In this document: positions 20,232 to 28,481 of the stretch, one piece after another
Position numbering within the stretch: the stretch's first letter is position 1
Layout: every line of letters starts with the position of its first letter
Assembly: GCF_010894455.1 (NCBI RefSeq)
Contig: NZ_JAAIXY010000027.1
Span: 121,002 to 185,001 of the forward strand
Direction: 5' to 3'
DNA from: Myxococcus eversor
Lineage (GTDB): Bacteria > Myxococcota > Myxococcia > Myxococcales > Myxococcaceae
DNA length: 64,000 nucleotides
Notes under the pieces: generated by a model
What the model saw: only the letters and a program-made list of their open reading frames with translations
Told to the model about the DNA's origin: nothing
Databases searched by the model: none
Position numbers and translations under genes: made by a program

Positions 20232-20774
20232 TCATCCGGGAGCGAGCATCGTCCCCTCGGGAAGCTGGGGGAAGGGGATGAGTCCGTTGAGCGCCGCCTG
20301 GAGCCCCGGCGCCGTCAGGAGCGCGAGCACCAGCAGGATGGCGGAGAGGATGAGCGCGGCGGCCACGTTGCCCTTGCGCACCTCGGCCAGCTCGTCGATG
20401 CCGGGCGTCATCCTGTCGAACAGGAGGATGCCCAGCGCGAGCACCGCGACGCCGACACCCAGGGACAGGCCCACGTGCAGCGCCGCCACGGCGACGAGCT
20501 TGCCCGCGAGCATCGGATGGAAGGGCTGCGCGCGCACGGTGAGGTCCACCGCGTCCGACGTGGCCTGCACCGCGTGCTGCACCAGCATGCCCAGCGACAC
20601 GAGGCTTGTGGCGTGGACGAGGCCGGCGGCGGTGTTGCCCTGGCGCAGCTCCTCCACCGGGTTGGTGCCGAGGATGCGGCTCAGGCCTCGCAGCGCGAGC
20701 CAGATGCCCAGCGCGGCGACGAGGCCGCCCAGCACCACTTTGAGGAGACCGACGAGGAAGAGGGTGAGGTCCAT
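20232..20774 (-). CDS. DUF350-family integral membrane protein
   Basis: The 180-aa product has four or five hydrophobic helices in two similar halves. Each half contains an NxAAxL/V signature: ELRQGNTAAGLVHAT and EVRKGNVAAALILSA, which mark DUF350 (UPF0719) proteins. Their function is unknown; they often sit beside glutathionylspermidine-synthase-like or S-adenosyl enzymes, not seen here. ATG at 20774 is preferred over 20795 because GGAAG lies 9 bases before it. It is probably co-transcribed with the transglutaminase-like gene. Confidence 0.8.
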   Translation of the reverse strand: MDLTLFLVGLLKVVLGGLVAALGIWLALRGLSRILGTNPVEELRQGNTAAGLVHATSLVSLGMLVQHAVQATSDAVDLTVRAQPFHPMLAGKLVAVAALHVGLSLGVGVAVLALGILLFDRMTPGIDELAEVRKGNVAAALILSAILLVLALLTAPGLQAALNGLIPFPQLPEGTMLAPG

Positions 20775-20940
20775 GCGGAGCACTTCCGGCAGCATGGGCG
20801 CGCCGGAGGCCGCACTCTACACCCGCGAGACGCTTCGGAGGTCCTTCCGCGCGCGCCGGCGGGAGTGTGTTGCCGAGCGGCCGTCCAGGAGGCCCGGGCC
20901 GCCCGGTGAGCAGGGAGGCTCGCCCTCCTCGACGAGGCCA

Positions 20941-21033
20941 GCCCACCGCGCGGTGTCCGGCTCATCGAGGTCCGCCCACCGCGCGGTGTCCGGCTCATCG
21001 CGGCCCGCCCACCACGAGCGGTGTCCGGCTCAC
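20941..21033. repeat. 33-bp tandem repeat, nearly three copies
   Basis: Units begin at 20941, 20974 and 21007 with GCCCACCGCGCGGTGTCCGG. The first two are 33 bp and differ by only a few bases at the end; the third is partial, with a 2-base insertion, and runs over the stop codon of the broken NlpC/P60 gene. Together with 20796-20940, in which nothing was recognised, this fills the gap between that pseudogene and the DUF350 gene. A frame on the minus strand would encode repeats of MSRTPRGG, but codon use and lack of a domain argue against a gene. Confidence 0.75.
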
Positions 21034-21538
21034 CCGTACTTGAGGCCCGGGATGAGCGCGCCGGACGTCCAGCCACGCCCGTTGGCGCTGAAGATGTTCA
21101 CGCCGTAGGCGCTGCCCCGCGCCTCGATGGTGCGCCTGTCGCCCAGGCTGATGGCCACGTGGCCGGGCCGGTACAGCAGCGCGCCGCGCGTGCGCAGGGC
21201 CTCCGCCACGGAGATGGTGGTGCCCTTCTGTTGTAGTACGGCACCTGGTTCATCGTGCCGTCGGGGACGGAGACGCCCTCCTGATGGGCCGCCCACTGCA
21301 CCAGCTCCGAGCAGTCGAACTTCGACGGGTTGGGGTCATCCAGGTGGGTCTCCGCGCCAAAGACATACCTGTCTCCCTTTTGCGCGAGCGCCTTCTGCAC
21401 GAATGCTTCCGCCGTGCCCTTCGTCCCCTGCTGCGGCGGCTTGGAGGGCGGCTTCGCGCCTCCGGCATTCAATGCGCCCCACGTCTTCGGGCCCACGATT
21501 CCGTCCTGAGCCAGGCCCTTCGCCTTCTGGAAGAGTTG
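21030..21538 (-). pseudogene. NlpC/P60-type peptidoglycan hydrolase, 5'-truncated and frameshifted
   Basis: Two minus-strand frames together encode one protein. The first gives the second half of a peptidoglycan-binding domain (QLFQKAKGLAQDGIVGPKTWG), then a catalytic Cys in KFDCSELVQW and ends near VPYYN. The second frame resumes with QQKGTTISVAEALRTRG and contains the catalytic His in PGHVAISLG, ending at 21030. A single base appears to be missing around 21231-21236. At the 5' end the frame opens with a stop codon at 21539-21541 and lacks a start and the first half of the binding domain. Two independent lesions make a pseudogene likely; the frameshift alone could be a sequencing error. Confidence 0.82.
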
Positions 21539-21557
21539 TCATGCCCCTCGGGAGAGG

Positions 21558-22928
21558 TCAGGGCTTTTTGCCCCGCACCCACCACACCCGAAAGAAATGC
21601 AGACGGCGGCCCTGGAAAGTTCCTTCCAGTTCAACGACTTCGTCCATGGCCTCGAAGCGGTCTGTCAATGCCTCGGGCGGGAGCGGCCCGTCCTCTTCCA
21701 CCCAGAGCACATCTTTTCCTGGGGGCACATGCGGCTCGGGCCACACGTCATATTGGCTGAAGCGCACCAGGCCCGCGGTTCCGACGGGGACTCCCGCGTA
21801 GCGGGCAATCTGGGAGGCGAGCTGGTAGTTGCCGGCGTACACGGCGACCACGTCTCCGGGCTTCATCTGGGGAAAGAGCTTCTCCGGGGTGGACAGCGCG
21901 CTCAGCACGTCCCAACCGTGCGTGCGCCACAGGGCTGTATCTCGCTTGAAGCTCACCACGGGGAAGAACAGGTGCAGCGTCACCGCGAGCACCACCGCGA
22001 GGCCGGAGAACGCCGCCGCGCGCTGCCAGGGTCGCCGCATGCCCGCCACGCCGATGCACACGGAGAGGTAGGCCATGGTCGTCCAGTTGACCTCGCCGCG
22101 CGCGCGCGACGACGCGTAGCCGAAGAACAGCAGGGGCACGAGGGCAGCCATGCGCAGCAGGAGGTGCTCGCGAGGGCCCTTGAGCGCGTACACCAGCGCG
22201 AGCGGGAAGAGGACAGGGCCTCCGAAGGCGAACTGGCCTCCGACGAACTCGCCCAGTGTCTTCCATCCACCCTGGCCCTCGAGGCCATGTCGGAGCTGGA
22301 AGGCGATTCCCACCCAGTCATGGCGCGCGTTCCACATCAGCACCGGCGCGAGGAACAACAGCGCCAGCGCGCCCGTGCCCCAGGCGCCCCGGGGCAGGCG
22401 CTTGAGTTTCAGCGCGGTGACGAGGAAGGCCAAGCCCAGCAGCACCGCGGGGAACTTGGCCAGCAGCGCGAGGCCCGAGGCGAGCCCCGCCCACAGCCAG
22501 CGCTCGCGCCACAGCGCCCACAGCGACAGCGTCCAGAACAAGAGCAGCGCGCTGTCGGGCGTGGCCCAGACTCCGGCCACCATTCCTCCGGGAACCACGC
22601 TCCACAGGGCCGCCGCGCGCCAGGCCGCTTCACGGCTCTGGTACACGTCGCGGGCCAGTCCCCACACGGCGGCCAGGGTGCCGACACCGCACAGGAGCGC
22701 CGTGCCGTGGATGCCGAACGCGGCGATGAGCCAGGCGATGAGCGGCGGGTGGTCGTAGTAGCCCCAGTCGAGCCGCTGCGCCCATTGCCAGTAGTAGGCG
22801 GTGTCGAAGTAGACGTCGGTGCCCAGCGCCAGCACGCAGCGCACGGCGAGGGCCACGCCGGTGAGGGCGAGACACGTCTTGAGGGCGAGGCCGACGGGGG
22901 TGGGCGGGGCGGGGGCGGGGGAAACCAT
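21558..22928 (-). CDS. GT39 (ArnT/PMT-like) membrane glycosyltransferase
   Basis: The 456-aa protein has about ten hydrophobic helices and the first-loop signature of polyprenyl-phosphate sugar transferases, DTAYYWQWAQRLDWGYYDHPPL, similar to ArnT. Such enzymes move a sugar from a lipid-phosphate donor to lipid A, protein or another glycolipid on the periplasmic side. A soluble C-terminal domain follows (from about residue 350). ATG at 22928 was chosen because the upstream 53 codons are not hydrophobic and overlap the divergent promoter area. The acceptor is unknown. It lies 20 bp upstream of the broken NlpC/P60 gene on the same strand. Confidence 0.86.
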   Translation of the reverse strand: MVSPAPAPPTPVGLALKTCLALTGVALAVRCVLALGTDVYFDTAYYWQWAQRLDWGYYDHPPLIAWLIAAFGIHGTALLCGVGTLAAVWGLARDVYQSREAAWRAAALWSVVPGGMVAGVWATPDSALLLFWTLSLWALWRERWLWAGLASGLALLAKFPAVLLGLAFLVTALKLKRLPRGAWGTGALALLFLAPVLMWNARHDWVGIAFQLRHGLEGQGGWKTLGEFVGGQFAFGGPVLFPLALVYALKGPREHLLLRMAALVPLLFFGYASSRARGEVNWTTMAYLSVCIGVAGMRRPWQRAAAFSGLAVVLAVTLHLFFPVVSFKRDTALWRTHGWDVLSALSTPEKLFPQMKPGDVVAVYAGNYQLASQIARYAGVPVGTAGLVRFSQYDVWPEPHVPPGKDVLWVEEDGPLPPEALTDRFEAMDEVVELEGTFQGRRLHFFRVWWVRGKKP

Positions 22929-23052
22929 GCTCACGTCTCGGGGCCAGCGTACCTTGCTCCCGTCCTCCAGTGGAGGGTTGTGCCCTTGGGGCTTGCCCTG
23001 TTTTCCCAGGCTCCATATGCCGTGCCGACGCCGTCCCTCGCTTGGAGTCCGC

Positions 23053-25146
23053 ATGTCCTCCCACCCTCCGTCGTCTGGTTCCTCCAACCGCCTGGCCCGG
23101 GAGCCGTCGCCGTACCTGCGTCAGCATGCCGGCAATCCCGTGGACTGGTTCGCCTGGGGGGACGAGGCGCTCGCGCGAGCCCGCGCGGAGGACAAGCCCA
23201 TCCTGCTCTCCGTGGGCTACTCCGCGTGCCATTGGTGTCACGTGATGGCGCACGAGTCCTTCGAGTCGCCGGAGACGGCGCGGCTGATGAACGAGGGCTT
23301 CATCAACATCAAGGTGGACCGCGAGGAGCGGCCGGACCTGGACCAGATCTACCAGGGCGTGGTGCAGCTGTTGGGGCAGGGCGGGGGCTGGCCGCTCACG
23401 GTCTTCCTCACGCCGGACCTGAAGCCCTTCTACGGCGGCACCTACTTCCCGCCCGAGGACCGCTACGGCCGCCCCGGCTTCCCCCGGTTGCTGATGGCGC
23501 TGCGGGACACGTGGGAGAACAAGCGCGAGGAGGTGAAGCGGCAGGCCGAGCAGTTCGAGGAGGGGCTGGGCGAGCTGGCCGCGTATGGCCTGGATGCGGC
23601 GCCCGGCGTGTTGACGGCGGCGGACGTGGTGGCGATGGGCAAGCGCATGGTGCAGCAGGTGGACCTGGTGCATGGCGGCTTCGGCGGCGCGCCCAAGTTC
23701 CCCAACCCGATGAACTTCTCCCTGCTGCTGCGCGCATGGAGACGCGGAGGCGGCGCGCCGCTGCGGGACGCGGTGTTCCTCACGTTGGAGCGCATGGCGC
23801 TGGGTGGCATCTATGACCAGCTCGGCGGCGGGTTCCATCGCTACTCGGTGGACGCGCGTTGGTTGGTGCCGCACTTCGAGAAGATGCTCTACGACAACGC
23901 GCAGCTCGTGCACCTGTACGCGGAAGCACAGCAGGTGGAGCCTCGGCCGCTGTGGCGCAAGGTGGTGGAGGAGTCGGTGGAGTACGTGCGCCGCGAGATG
24001 ACGGACTCAGGCGGCGGCTTCTATGCGGCACAGGACGCGGACAGCGAAGGGGAGGAGGGGAAGTTCTTCGTGTGGCGCCCGGAGGAGCTCCAGGCGGTGC
24101 TGTCCCCGGAGCGCGCGGAGCTGGTGACGCGCCACTTCCGCGTCACGTCGCAGGGCAACTTCGAGCACGGCGCCACGGTGCTGGAAGTCGTGGTTCCGGG
24201 GGAGTTGCTGGCGCGCGAGCGGGGACTTCCAGTGGAGGAGGTGGAGCGCGAGCTGGCGGAGGCGCGTCGGGCGATGTTCCTGGCGCGCGAGCAGCGGGTG
24301 AAGCCGGGCCGCGACGACAAGATTCTGGCGGGCTGGAACGGGTTGATGATTCGCGGGCTGGCGCTCGCCGCGCGAGTCTTCGAGCGTCCGGACTGGACGA
24401 AGCTCGCGGTGTCCGCCGCGGACTTCGTGCTGGCGAAGATGTGGGACGGGACGCGGCTGGCGCGCTCGTACCAGGAGGGCGAGGCGCGCATCGATGGCTT
24501 CCTGGAGGACTACGGTGACCTGGCCTCGGGGCTCACCGCGCTCTATCAGGCCACGTTCGACGTGAAGTACCTGGAGGCGGCGGAGGCGCTGGTGAAGCGC
24601 GCGGTGGAGTTGTTCTGGGACGAGGAGAAGCGGGCGTACTTCACCGCGCCTCGTGGCCAGAAGGACCTGGTGGTGGCGACGTATGGCCTGTTCGACAACG
24701 CGTTTCCTTCTGGCGCGTCCACGCTGACGGAGGCGCAGGTGGCGCTGGCCGCGCTCACGGGGAACGAGCGACACCTGGAGCTGCCGGCGAAGTACGTGGG
24801 GAAGATGCGCGAGGGACTGGTGGCCAATGCGATGGGCTATGGCTACCTGGGGCTTGCGGCGGACTCGTTGCTGGACGGCGCGGCGGGCGTGATGTTCGCT
24901 GGCTCGCGCGACGCGGTGGCGCCGCTCTTGAGCGCGGCGAACCTCGTCTACGCACCGACCTTCGCCTTCGGCTGGAAGGAGGAGGGCACGGCCGCGCCCG
25001 CGCTGCTCAAGGAGCTGTTCGAGGGGCGCGAGCCGGTGGGCGGGCAGGGGGCGGCGTACCTGTGCCGGGGCTTCGCCTGCGAGCGACCCCGGACAGACGC
25101 GAAGGAACTGGCCGAGCGACTGACGGAGATGCCACCGGTCGCGTGA
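23053..25146 (+). CDS. Thioredoxin domain-containing protein of the YyaL/SSP411 family
   Basis: The 697-aa protein begins with the family's conserved opening (NRLAREPSPYLRQHAGNPVDW), followed by a thioredoxin-like domain with CHWC (59-62) and a large six-hairpin (alpha/alpha)6-barrel domain covering the rest. Homologues are found from bacteria to the mammalian SPATA20; a redox or N-acylglucosamine epimerase-like role has been suggested but not established. GGAG at 23044-23047 supports the ATG at 23053. The gene is divergent from the GT39 gene. Length is typical (680-700 aa). Confidence 0.92.
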   Translation: MSSHPPSSGSSNRLAREPSPYLRQHAGNPVDWFAWGDEALARARAEDKPILLSVGYSACHWCHVMAHESFESPETARLMNEGFINIKVDREERPDLDQIYQGVVQLLGQGGGWPLTVFLTPDLKPFYGGTYFPPEDRYGRPGFPRLLMALRDTWENKREEVKRQAEQFEEGLGELAAYGLDAAPGVLTAADVVAMGKRMVQQVDLVHGGFGGAPKFPNPMNFSLLLRAWRRGGGAPLRDAVFLTLERMALGGIYDQLGGGFHRYSVDARWLVPHFEKMLYDNAQLVHLYAEAQQVEPRPLWRKVVEESVEYVRREMTDSGGGFYAAQDADSEGEEGKFFVWRPEELQAVLSPERAELVTRHFRVTSQGNFEHGATVLEVVVPGELLARERGLPVEEVERELAEARRAMFLAREQRVKPGRDDKILAGWNGLMIRGLALAARVFERPDWTKLAVSAADFVLAKMWDGTRLARSYQEGEARIDGFLEDYGDLASGLTALYQATFDVKYLEAAEALVKRAVELFWDEEKRAYFTAPRGQKDLVVATYGLFDNAFPSGASTLTEAQVALAALTGNERHLELPAKYVGKMREGLVANAMGYGYLGLAADSLLDGAAGVMFAGSRDAVAPLLSAANLVYAPTFAFGWKEEGTAAPALLKELFEGREPVGGQGAAYLCRGFACERPRTDAKELAERLTEMPPVA

Positions 25147-25254
25147 GCATTGCGTACCTGAGTCAGGCGCGAACTCCACGCGCGGGCTCGCGAGCCACGT
25201 CGCAGGCACTGGCGTGGCCGCGCCTCGTGAGGCGGTCCGCAGTGCCTCGGCGGG

Positions 25255-25275
25255 CGCGGGCCAATGAGGCCCGCG
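25255..25275. terminator. Hairpin between convergent genes
   Basis: CGCGGGCC, a 5-base AATGA loop and GGCCCGCG form a perfect 8-bp stem, followed by TGCTT on the plus strand. It sits 109 bp after the thioredoxin-domain gene and 31 bp beyond the stop of the convergent transglutaminase gene, so it may terminate in both directions. Confidence 0.55.
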
Positions 25276-25305
25276 TGCTTCCTCAAGGCGCCTTCGGTCC
25301 GAGGA

Positions 25306-26811
25306 CTACTTGACCTCGGTCACCTTCAGCGTGCCGATGAGGGGCGTGATTTCGGCGTTCCCCTCATAGCCGAAGGCGAAGTGAGTGGCGTCCGCGACGG
25401 GCTGGTTGAACGTCGGGTCCAGCTGCGTCCACTCACCCACGAACGCCTCCACCCACTCGTGCCAGTAGAGCGCGGGCACGCCGTCCTGGTTCACCATGTA
25501 GATGACGCCGTCCACGCGCCGAGCGGGGATGCCCGCCGCGCGCAGGAGCGCCACCGACAACAGCGAGTGCTCCGTGCAGTCCCCGCGCTTCTGGCGCAGC
25601 ACATCCGTGGCCCGGTCCGCGCTGGCCCCGTAGTCCTTCTCCAGATGCGTGGCCACCCACGTGTTCACCTTCTGCGCCGCGCGGTACGCGTCCTTCTCGT
25701 CACCGACAATCTTCTTCGATTGCTCGCGGATGGCCGGGGCGTCGCTCTCCACGATGAGGTCGGACTTGAGGTTCTTCCCACCCTCCGGGTCCGCCACGGG
25801 ACGCGGCTTGCGCGCCGCCGCCGAGGGCGCCGCGGCCTGCAACGTCACGTCCACGCTGCCATCCGGCCGCGCGGCGAACTTCTGGCGGTACGTCTCCACG
25901 CGGAACTTCTCCGGCAGCCCCGTCACCACCAGCTTCACGCTCCCGGGCACCGCCCGCGCGGACTCCGGCAGCGGCTTGGGCAGCACCACGCGGGTGAGGC
26001 CGAACACCTCCACCAGGTCCATGCGCTTGGCGACGGCCTCCGTCTCCTTGCGCGCCTGCATCGTCTGGCCGAAGTCCACCAGCACCATCTCCCCGCGCTG
26101 GGTGACATAGGAGACCACCGGCACCTTCTCCTTCTGCGAGATGCTGCTGGCCTTGCCCAGCTTCACCTTCACGCCATTCACCGTCCGCTGCTCGGCGGGC
26201 TCCACGGTGGTCGTGAGGCCGTACGTCTCCAGGTCCATGCCATCCAGCACGAAGCCGTCCACCTTCGCCTTGCGAGCCAGCGCCACGCGCGCCTGGTCCA
26301 CGTCCTCGACGCGCTCCTTCGTCGCGGGCAGCACGGGAAGCACCTCGTCCGCGTGGCCCAGGCGCTTGCGCACCACGCTCATTCCGCCCTCCGGCGTGGT
26401 GGCTCCCTCCAGCGTCTGGTCTCCACCGTCGCCCCGCTGCACCACGCTGAACGACAGCAGCCGGCCGCCGGGCTTCGCCTCGTAGATGCGCTCCTCGCGG
26501 TGGTTGCGCTCCGACAGGCGCGTCCCCACGAGGGCCTTGAACACGAGCTGGTTGATGCTCTTCACCTTGGCGGGCTCGCCGGGCATCACCACCAGGTCCG
26601 TGAAGAGCCAGCCCACCTTCTTGTCCATGAGGTACAGGCCGAAGAACTCCCCCCCTTGAGGGCGAGGAGCCTTCACCACGTCGGACATTTCGGTGGGAGC
26701 GGAGACGGCCTTGGTGGGCGCGGGAGCACCAGCCCAGGCGGCGGGGACGCCCGCCAGCAGGGCGCACAGGGACACGAGGGCCAGGGACATCGGTCGGGGC
26801 GTGCGAGTCAT
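25306..26811 (-). CDS. Secreted transglutaminase-domain protein
   Basis: The 501-aa protein starts with a signal peptide (to about AAWAGA); ATG at 26811 is supported by AAGGGG. The C-terminal part holds a transglutaminase-like core: Cys in KRGDCTEHSLL, His in LYWHEWVEAF and Asp in QLDPTFNQ, in the usual order. The N-terminal 300 residues are beta-rich and resemble the DUF3857/propeptide-like region often found before bacterial transglutaminase domains. It probably acts in the periplasm or outside the cell as a peptidase or crosslinking enzyme. It lies 63 bp downstream of the GNAT gene on the same strand. Confidence 0.88.
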   Translation of the reverse strand: MTRTPRPMSLALVSLCALLAGVPAAWAGAPAPTKAVSAPTEMSDVVKAPRPQGGEFFGLYLMDKKVGWLFTDLVVMPGEPAKVKSINQLVFKALVGTRLSERNHREERIYEAKPGGRLLSFSVVQRGDGGDQTLEGATTPEGGMSVVRKRLGHADEVLPVLPATKERVEDVDQARVALARKAKVDGFVLDGMDLETYGLTTTVEPAEQRTVNGVKVKLGKASSISQKEKVPVVSYVTQRGEMVLVDFGQTMQARKETEAVAKRMDLVEVFGLTRVVLPKPLPESARAVPGSVKLVVTGLPEKFRVETYRQKFAARPDGSVDVTLQAAAPSAAARKPRPVADPEGGKNLKSDLIVESDAPAIREQSKKIVGDEKDAYRAAQKVNTWVATHLEKDYGASADRATDVLRQKRGDCTEHSLLSVALLRAAGIPARRVDGVIYMVNQDGVPALYWHEWVEAFVGEWTQLDPTFNQPVADATHFAFGYEGNAEITPLIGTLKVTEVK

Positions 26812-26874
26812 CACGCCCCTTCTAACGGGGGAGGCGGTCAAAGTCTTCAACCGCCCCACACCCCGTGCGGTGGC

Positions 26875-27342
26875 CTACAGCCGCTTGGTGAGGATGATGA
26901 GGTCGTCCCCCACCTTGTAGAAGTCGCGGATGCGCGCTTCCTCGCCGTACTTCATGGACGCGTAGAAGCCGCGCGTGGGCCCGTAGGCCTCCGTGGCGCT
27001 CGTCTCCACGCGGATGAGCCGGCCATTGCGCCGACGCAACTCTCCCTCCATCGCGGACACCAGCGCCGCGCCCACACCCTGACCGCGCACCTCCGGAGAG
27101 GACGCAATCCAGTACAGGTCATAGCTGTCCTCCGTCATCGGCGTGGGGCCGTAACAGATGTAGCCGACCAACTGGCCGTCCCGGTCCGCGACGAAGATGG
27201 CGTAGTCCGCGTTGTCCGGCGTGAGCGCGATGCCGACCAGCTCGATGGCGACCTCAACCTCCTGCGGCGAGAAGGTTTCGATCTTTCGAATCAGCGCGGC
27301 GAGGGGCTCCCGGTCCTTTCCTTCGATGCGACGGATGTCCAT
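26875..27342 (-). CDS. GNAT family N-acetyltransferase
   Basis: The 155-aa product has the acetyl-CoA-binding GNAT core: VADRDGQLVGYICYG, LYWIASSPEVRGQGVGAALVSAMEGELR (Q/R-x-x-G-x-G/A as RGQGVG) and a C-terminal GFYASMKYGEEARIRDFY. The domain begins immediately after the ATG at 27342, so this start is firm, and the gene therefore overlaps the end of the upstream ATP-grasp gene by 89 bp in another frame. It would acetylate an amine. Strict coupling suggests the substrate is the ATP-grasp product or its amino-acid donor, which is inference. Confidence 0.88.
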   Translation of the reverse strand: MDIRRIEGKDREPLAALIRKIETFSPQEVEVAIELVGIALTPDNADYAIFVADRDGQLVGYICYGPTPMTEDSYDLYWIASSPEVRGQGVGAALVSAMEGELRRRNGRLIRVETSATEAYGPTRGFYASMKYGEEARIRDFYKVGDDLIILTKRL

Positions 27343-28333
27343 GGGCTCTTTCGGAAGCGACCTCCACCAGTCGGGCGGCGAGGGCGGGATAGTCCAGGCC
27401 CGCGGCAGCCGCGGCCCTGGCGAACCCTGCTCCCGGATGGAGGTCGCAGTTGGGGTTGATGTCGATGACGTAGGGAACGCCCTCCGGAGACACCCGAAGG
27501 TCGACCCGTCCATAGTCCTGACAGTCGAGCGCTGCAAAGGCTTCCAGCGCGACCTGCACACAACGAGCTTCCAGCGCCGCATCCACCTGACACGGCCCGG
27601 CGGGCGTATCCCGGTACTCGGGAGAGCCCTCCTCCCACTTGGCGCTGTACGACACGATGTTCGGCCGGTCCTCGAAGGTCCGACCGAAGTGGATTTCAGT
27701 CAACGGCAGCGCGCGGCGCGGCTGGTTTCCCAACAGCGGCACGTAGATTTCGCGGCCGGGGATGAACTGCTCGACGAGCGCGGGCTGGTGGAACTCGCGC
27801 AGCACCGCCTCGCAGGCGCGCACCAGCGCGGCGCGCTCGTACACGACGGAGTCCTTCGTCACGCCCATGCTGGCGTCCTCGCGCGCGGGCTTGACGATGA
27901 GGGGCCAGGGGAGGTCCACCGCCAGCGCGTCCTCCAGGCGCTCCACCACGCGGAAGGCGGGCGTGGACACGCCGCGCGCCGCGAGCAGCTCCTTCGCCTT
28001 GGGCTTGTGCAGCGCGAGCCCGAGCGAGAGGGCGGACGAGCCAGTGTAGGCCAGGCCCAGCGCATCCAGCAGGCAGGGGACCGCCATCTCTCCCCGGCTG
28101 TCGGCGGCGAGCGACTCGCACAGGTTGACGACGAGGTCCGGCTGCCGCCTTCGCAGGATGTCCACGAAGTCCAGCCGGTCACCCTCGATGGCCAGTGGCT
28201 CGGCGACGGTATCGCCGTGGGTGAGGGCTTCGGAGAGCGCGGCGGCGACCCGCACCACGTCCTCTCGGGCCTCCCGTCCCGGGTCATCCTGGAGGAGCTC
28301 GTGGTCGCGGTTGTGCAGCAGAATGAGGTGCAT
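27254..28333 (-). CDS. ATP-grasp ligase related to D-alanine--D-alanine ligase
   Basis: The 359-aa protein follows the Ddl domain order: an N-terminal domain with DLVVNLCES and LGLAYTGSSALSLGLALHKPKAKEL, an ATP-grasp domain with PLIVKPAREDASMGV and ALVEQFIPGREIYVPLLG, and a metal-binding end GRVDLRVSPEGVPYVIDINPN. The final motif IDINPNCDLHPGAGF differs from the LEvNTxPGMT of true Ddl, so it is probably a ligase joining other amino acids or peptides. The last 26 residues are basic and beyond the conserved fold; they lie in the 89-bp overlap with the GNAT gene. It is divergent from the HD gene, 148 bp away. Confidence 0.85.
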   Translation of the reverse strand: MHLILLHNRDHELLQDDPGREAREDVVRVAAALSEALTHGDTVAEPLAIEGDRLDFVDILRRRQPDLVVNLCESLAADSRGEMAVPCLLDALGLAYTGSSALSLGLALHKPKAKELLAARGVSTPAFRVVERLEDALAVDLPWPLIVKPAREDASMGVTKDSVVYERAALVRACEAVLREFHQPALVEQFIPGREIYVPLLGNQPRRALPLTEIHFGRTFEDRPNIVSYSAKWEEGSPEYRDTPAGPCQVDAALEARCVQVALEAFAALDCQDYGRVDLRVSPEGVPYVIDINPNCDLHPGAGFARAAAAAGLDYPALAARLVEVASERAHGHPSHRRKGPGAPRRADSKDRNLLAAGG

Positions 28334-28481
28334 TCGGAGGTGCCGGGAGGGTTAGCACGTCCCCCGTTCCGAGCCCAGTCCACAGGTGACGGTTGGTTAC
28401 CTCCTGGGCTACCTCCCGGAAGGGCTTGCAGTACGGTGGACTACCTCCGATAGGGGTATCCAGGAGTATGGAAAGGGCACC

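Noticed and set aside
20681..21076. Minus-strand frame with MSRTPRGG repeats
   Set aside because: It runs through the 33-bp repeats and then antiparallel frames of the DUF350 gene; no start signal or domain, so it is treated as non-coding repeat.
21336..21542. ATG-initiated frame at the 5' end of the broken NlpC/P60 gene
   Set aside because: It reads the peptidoglycan-binding region in the wrong frame and yields no recognisable protein.
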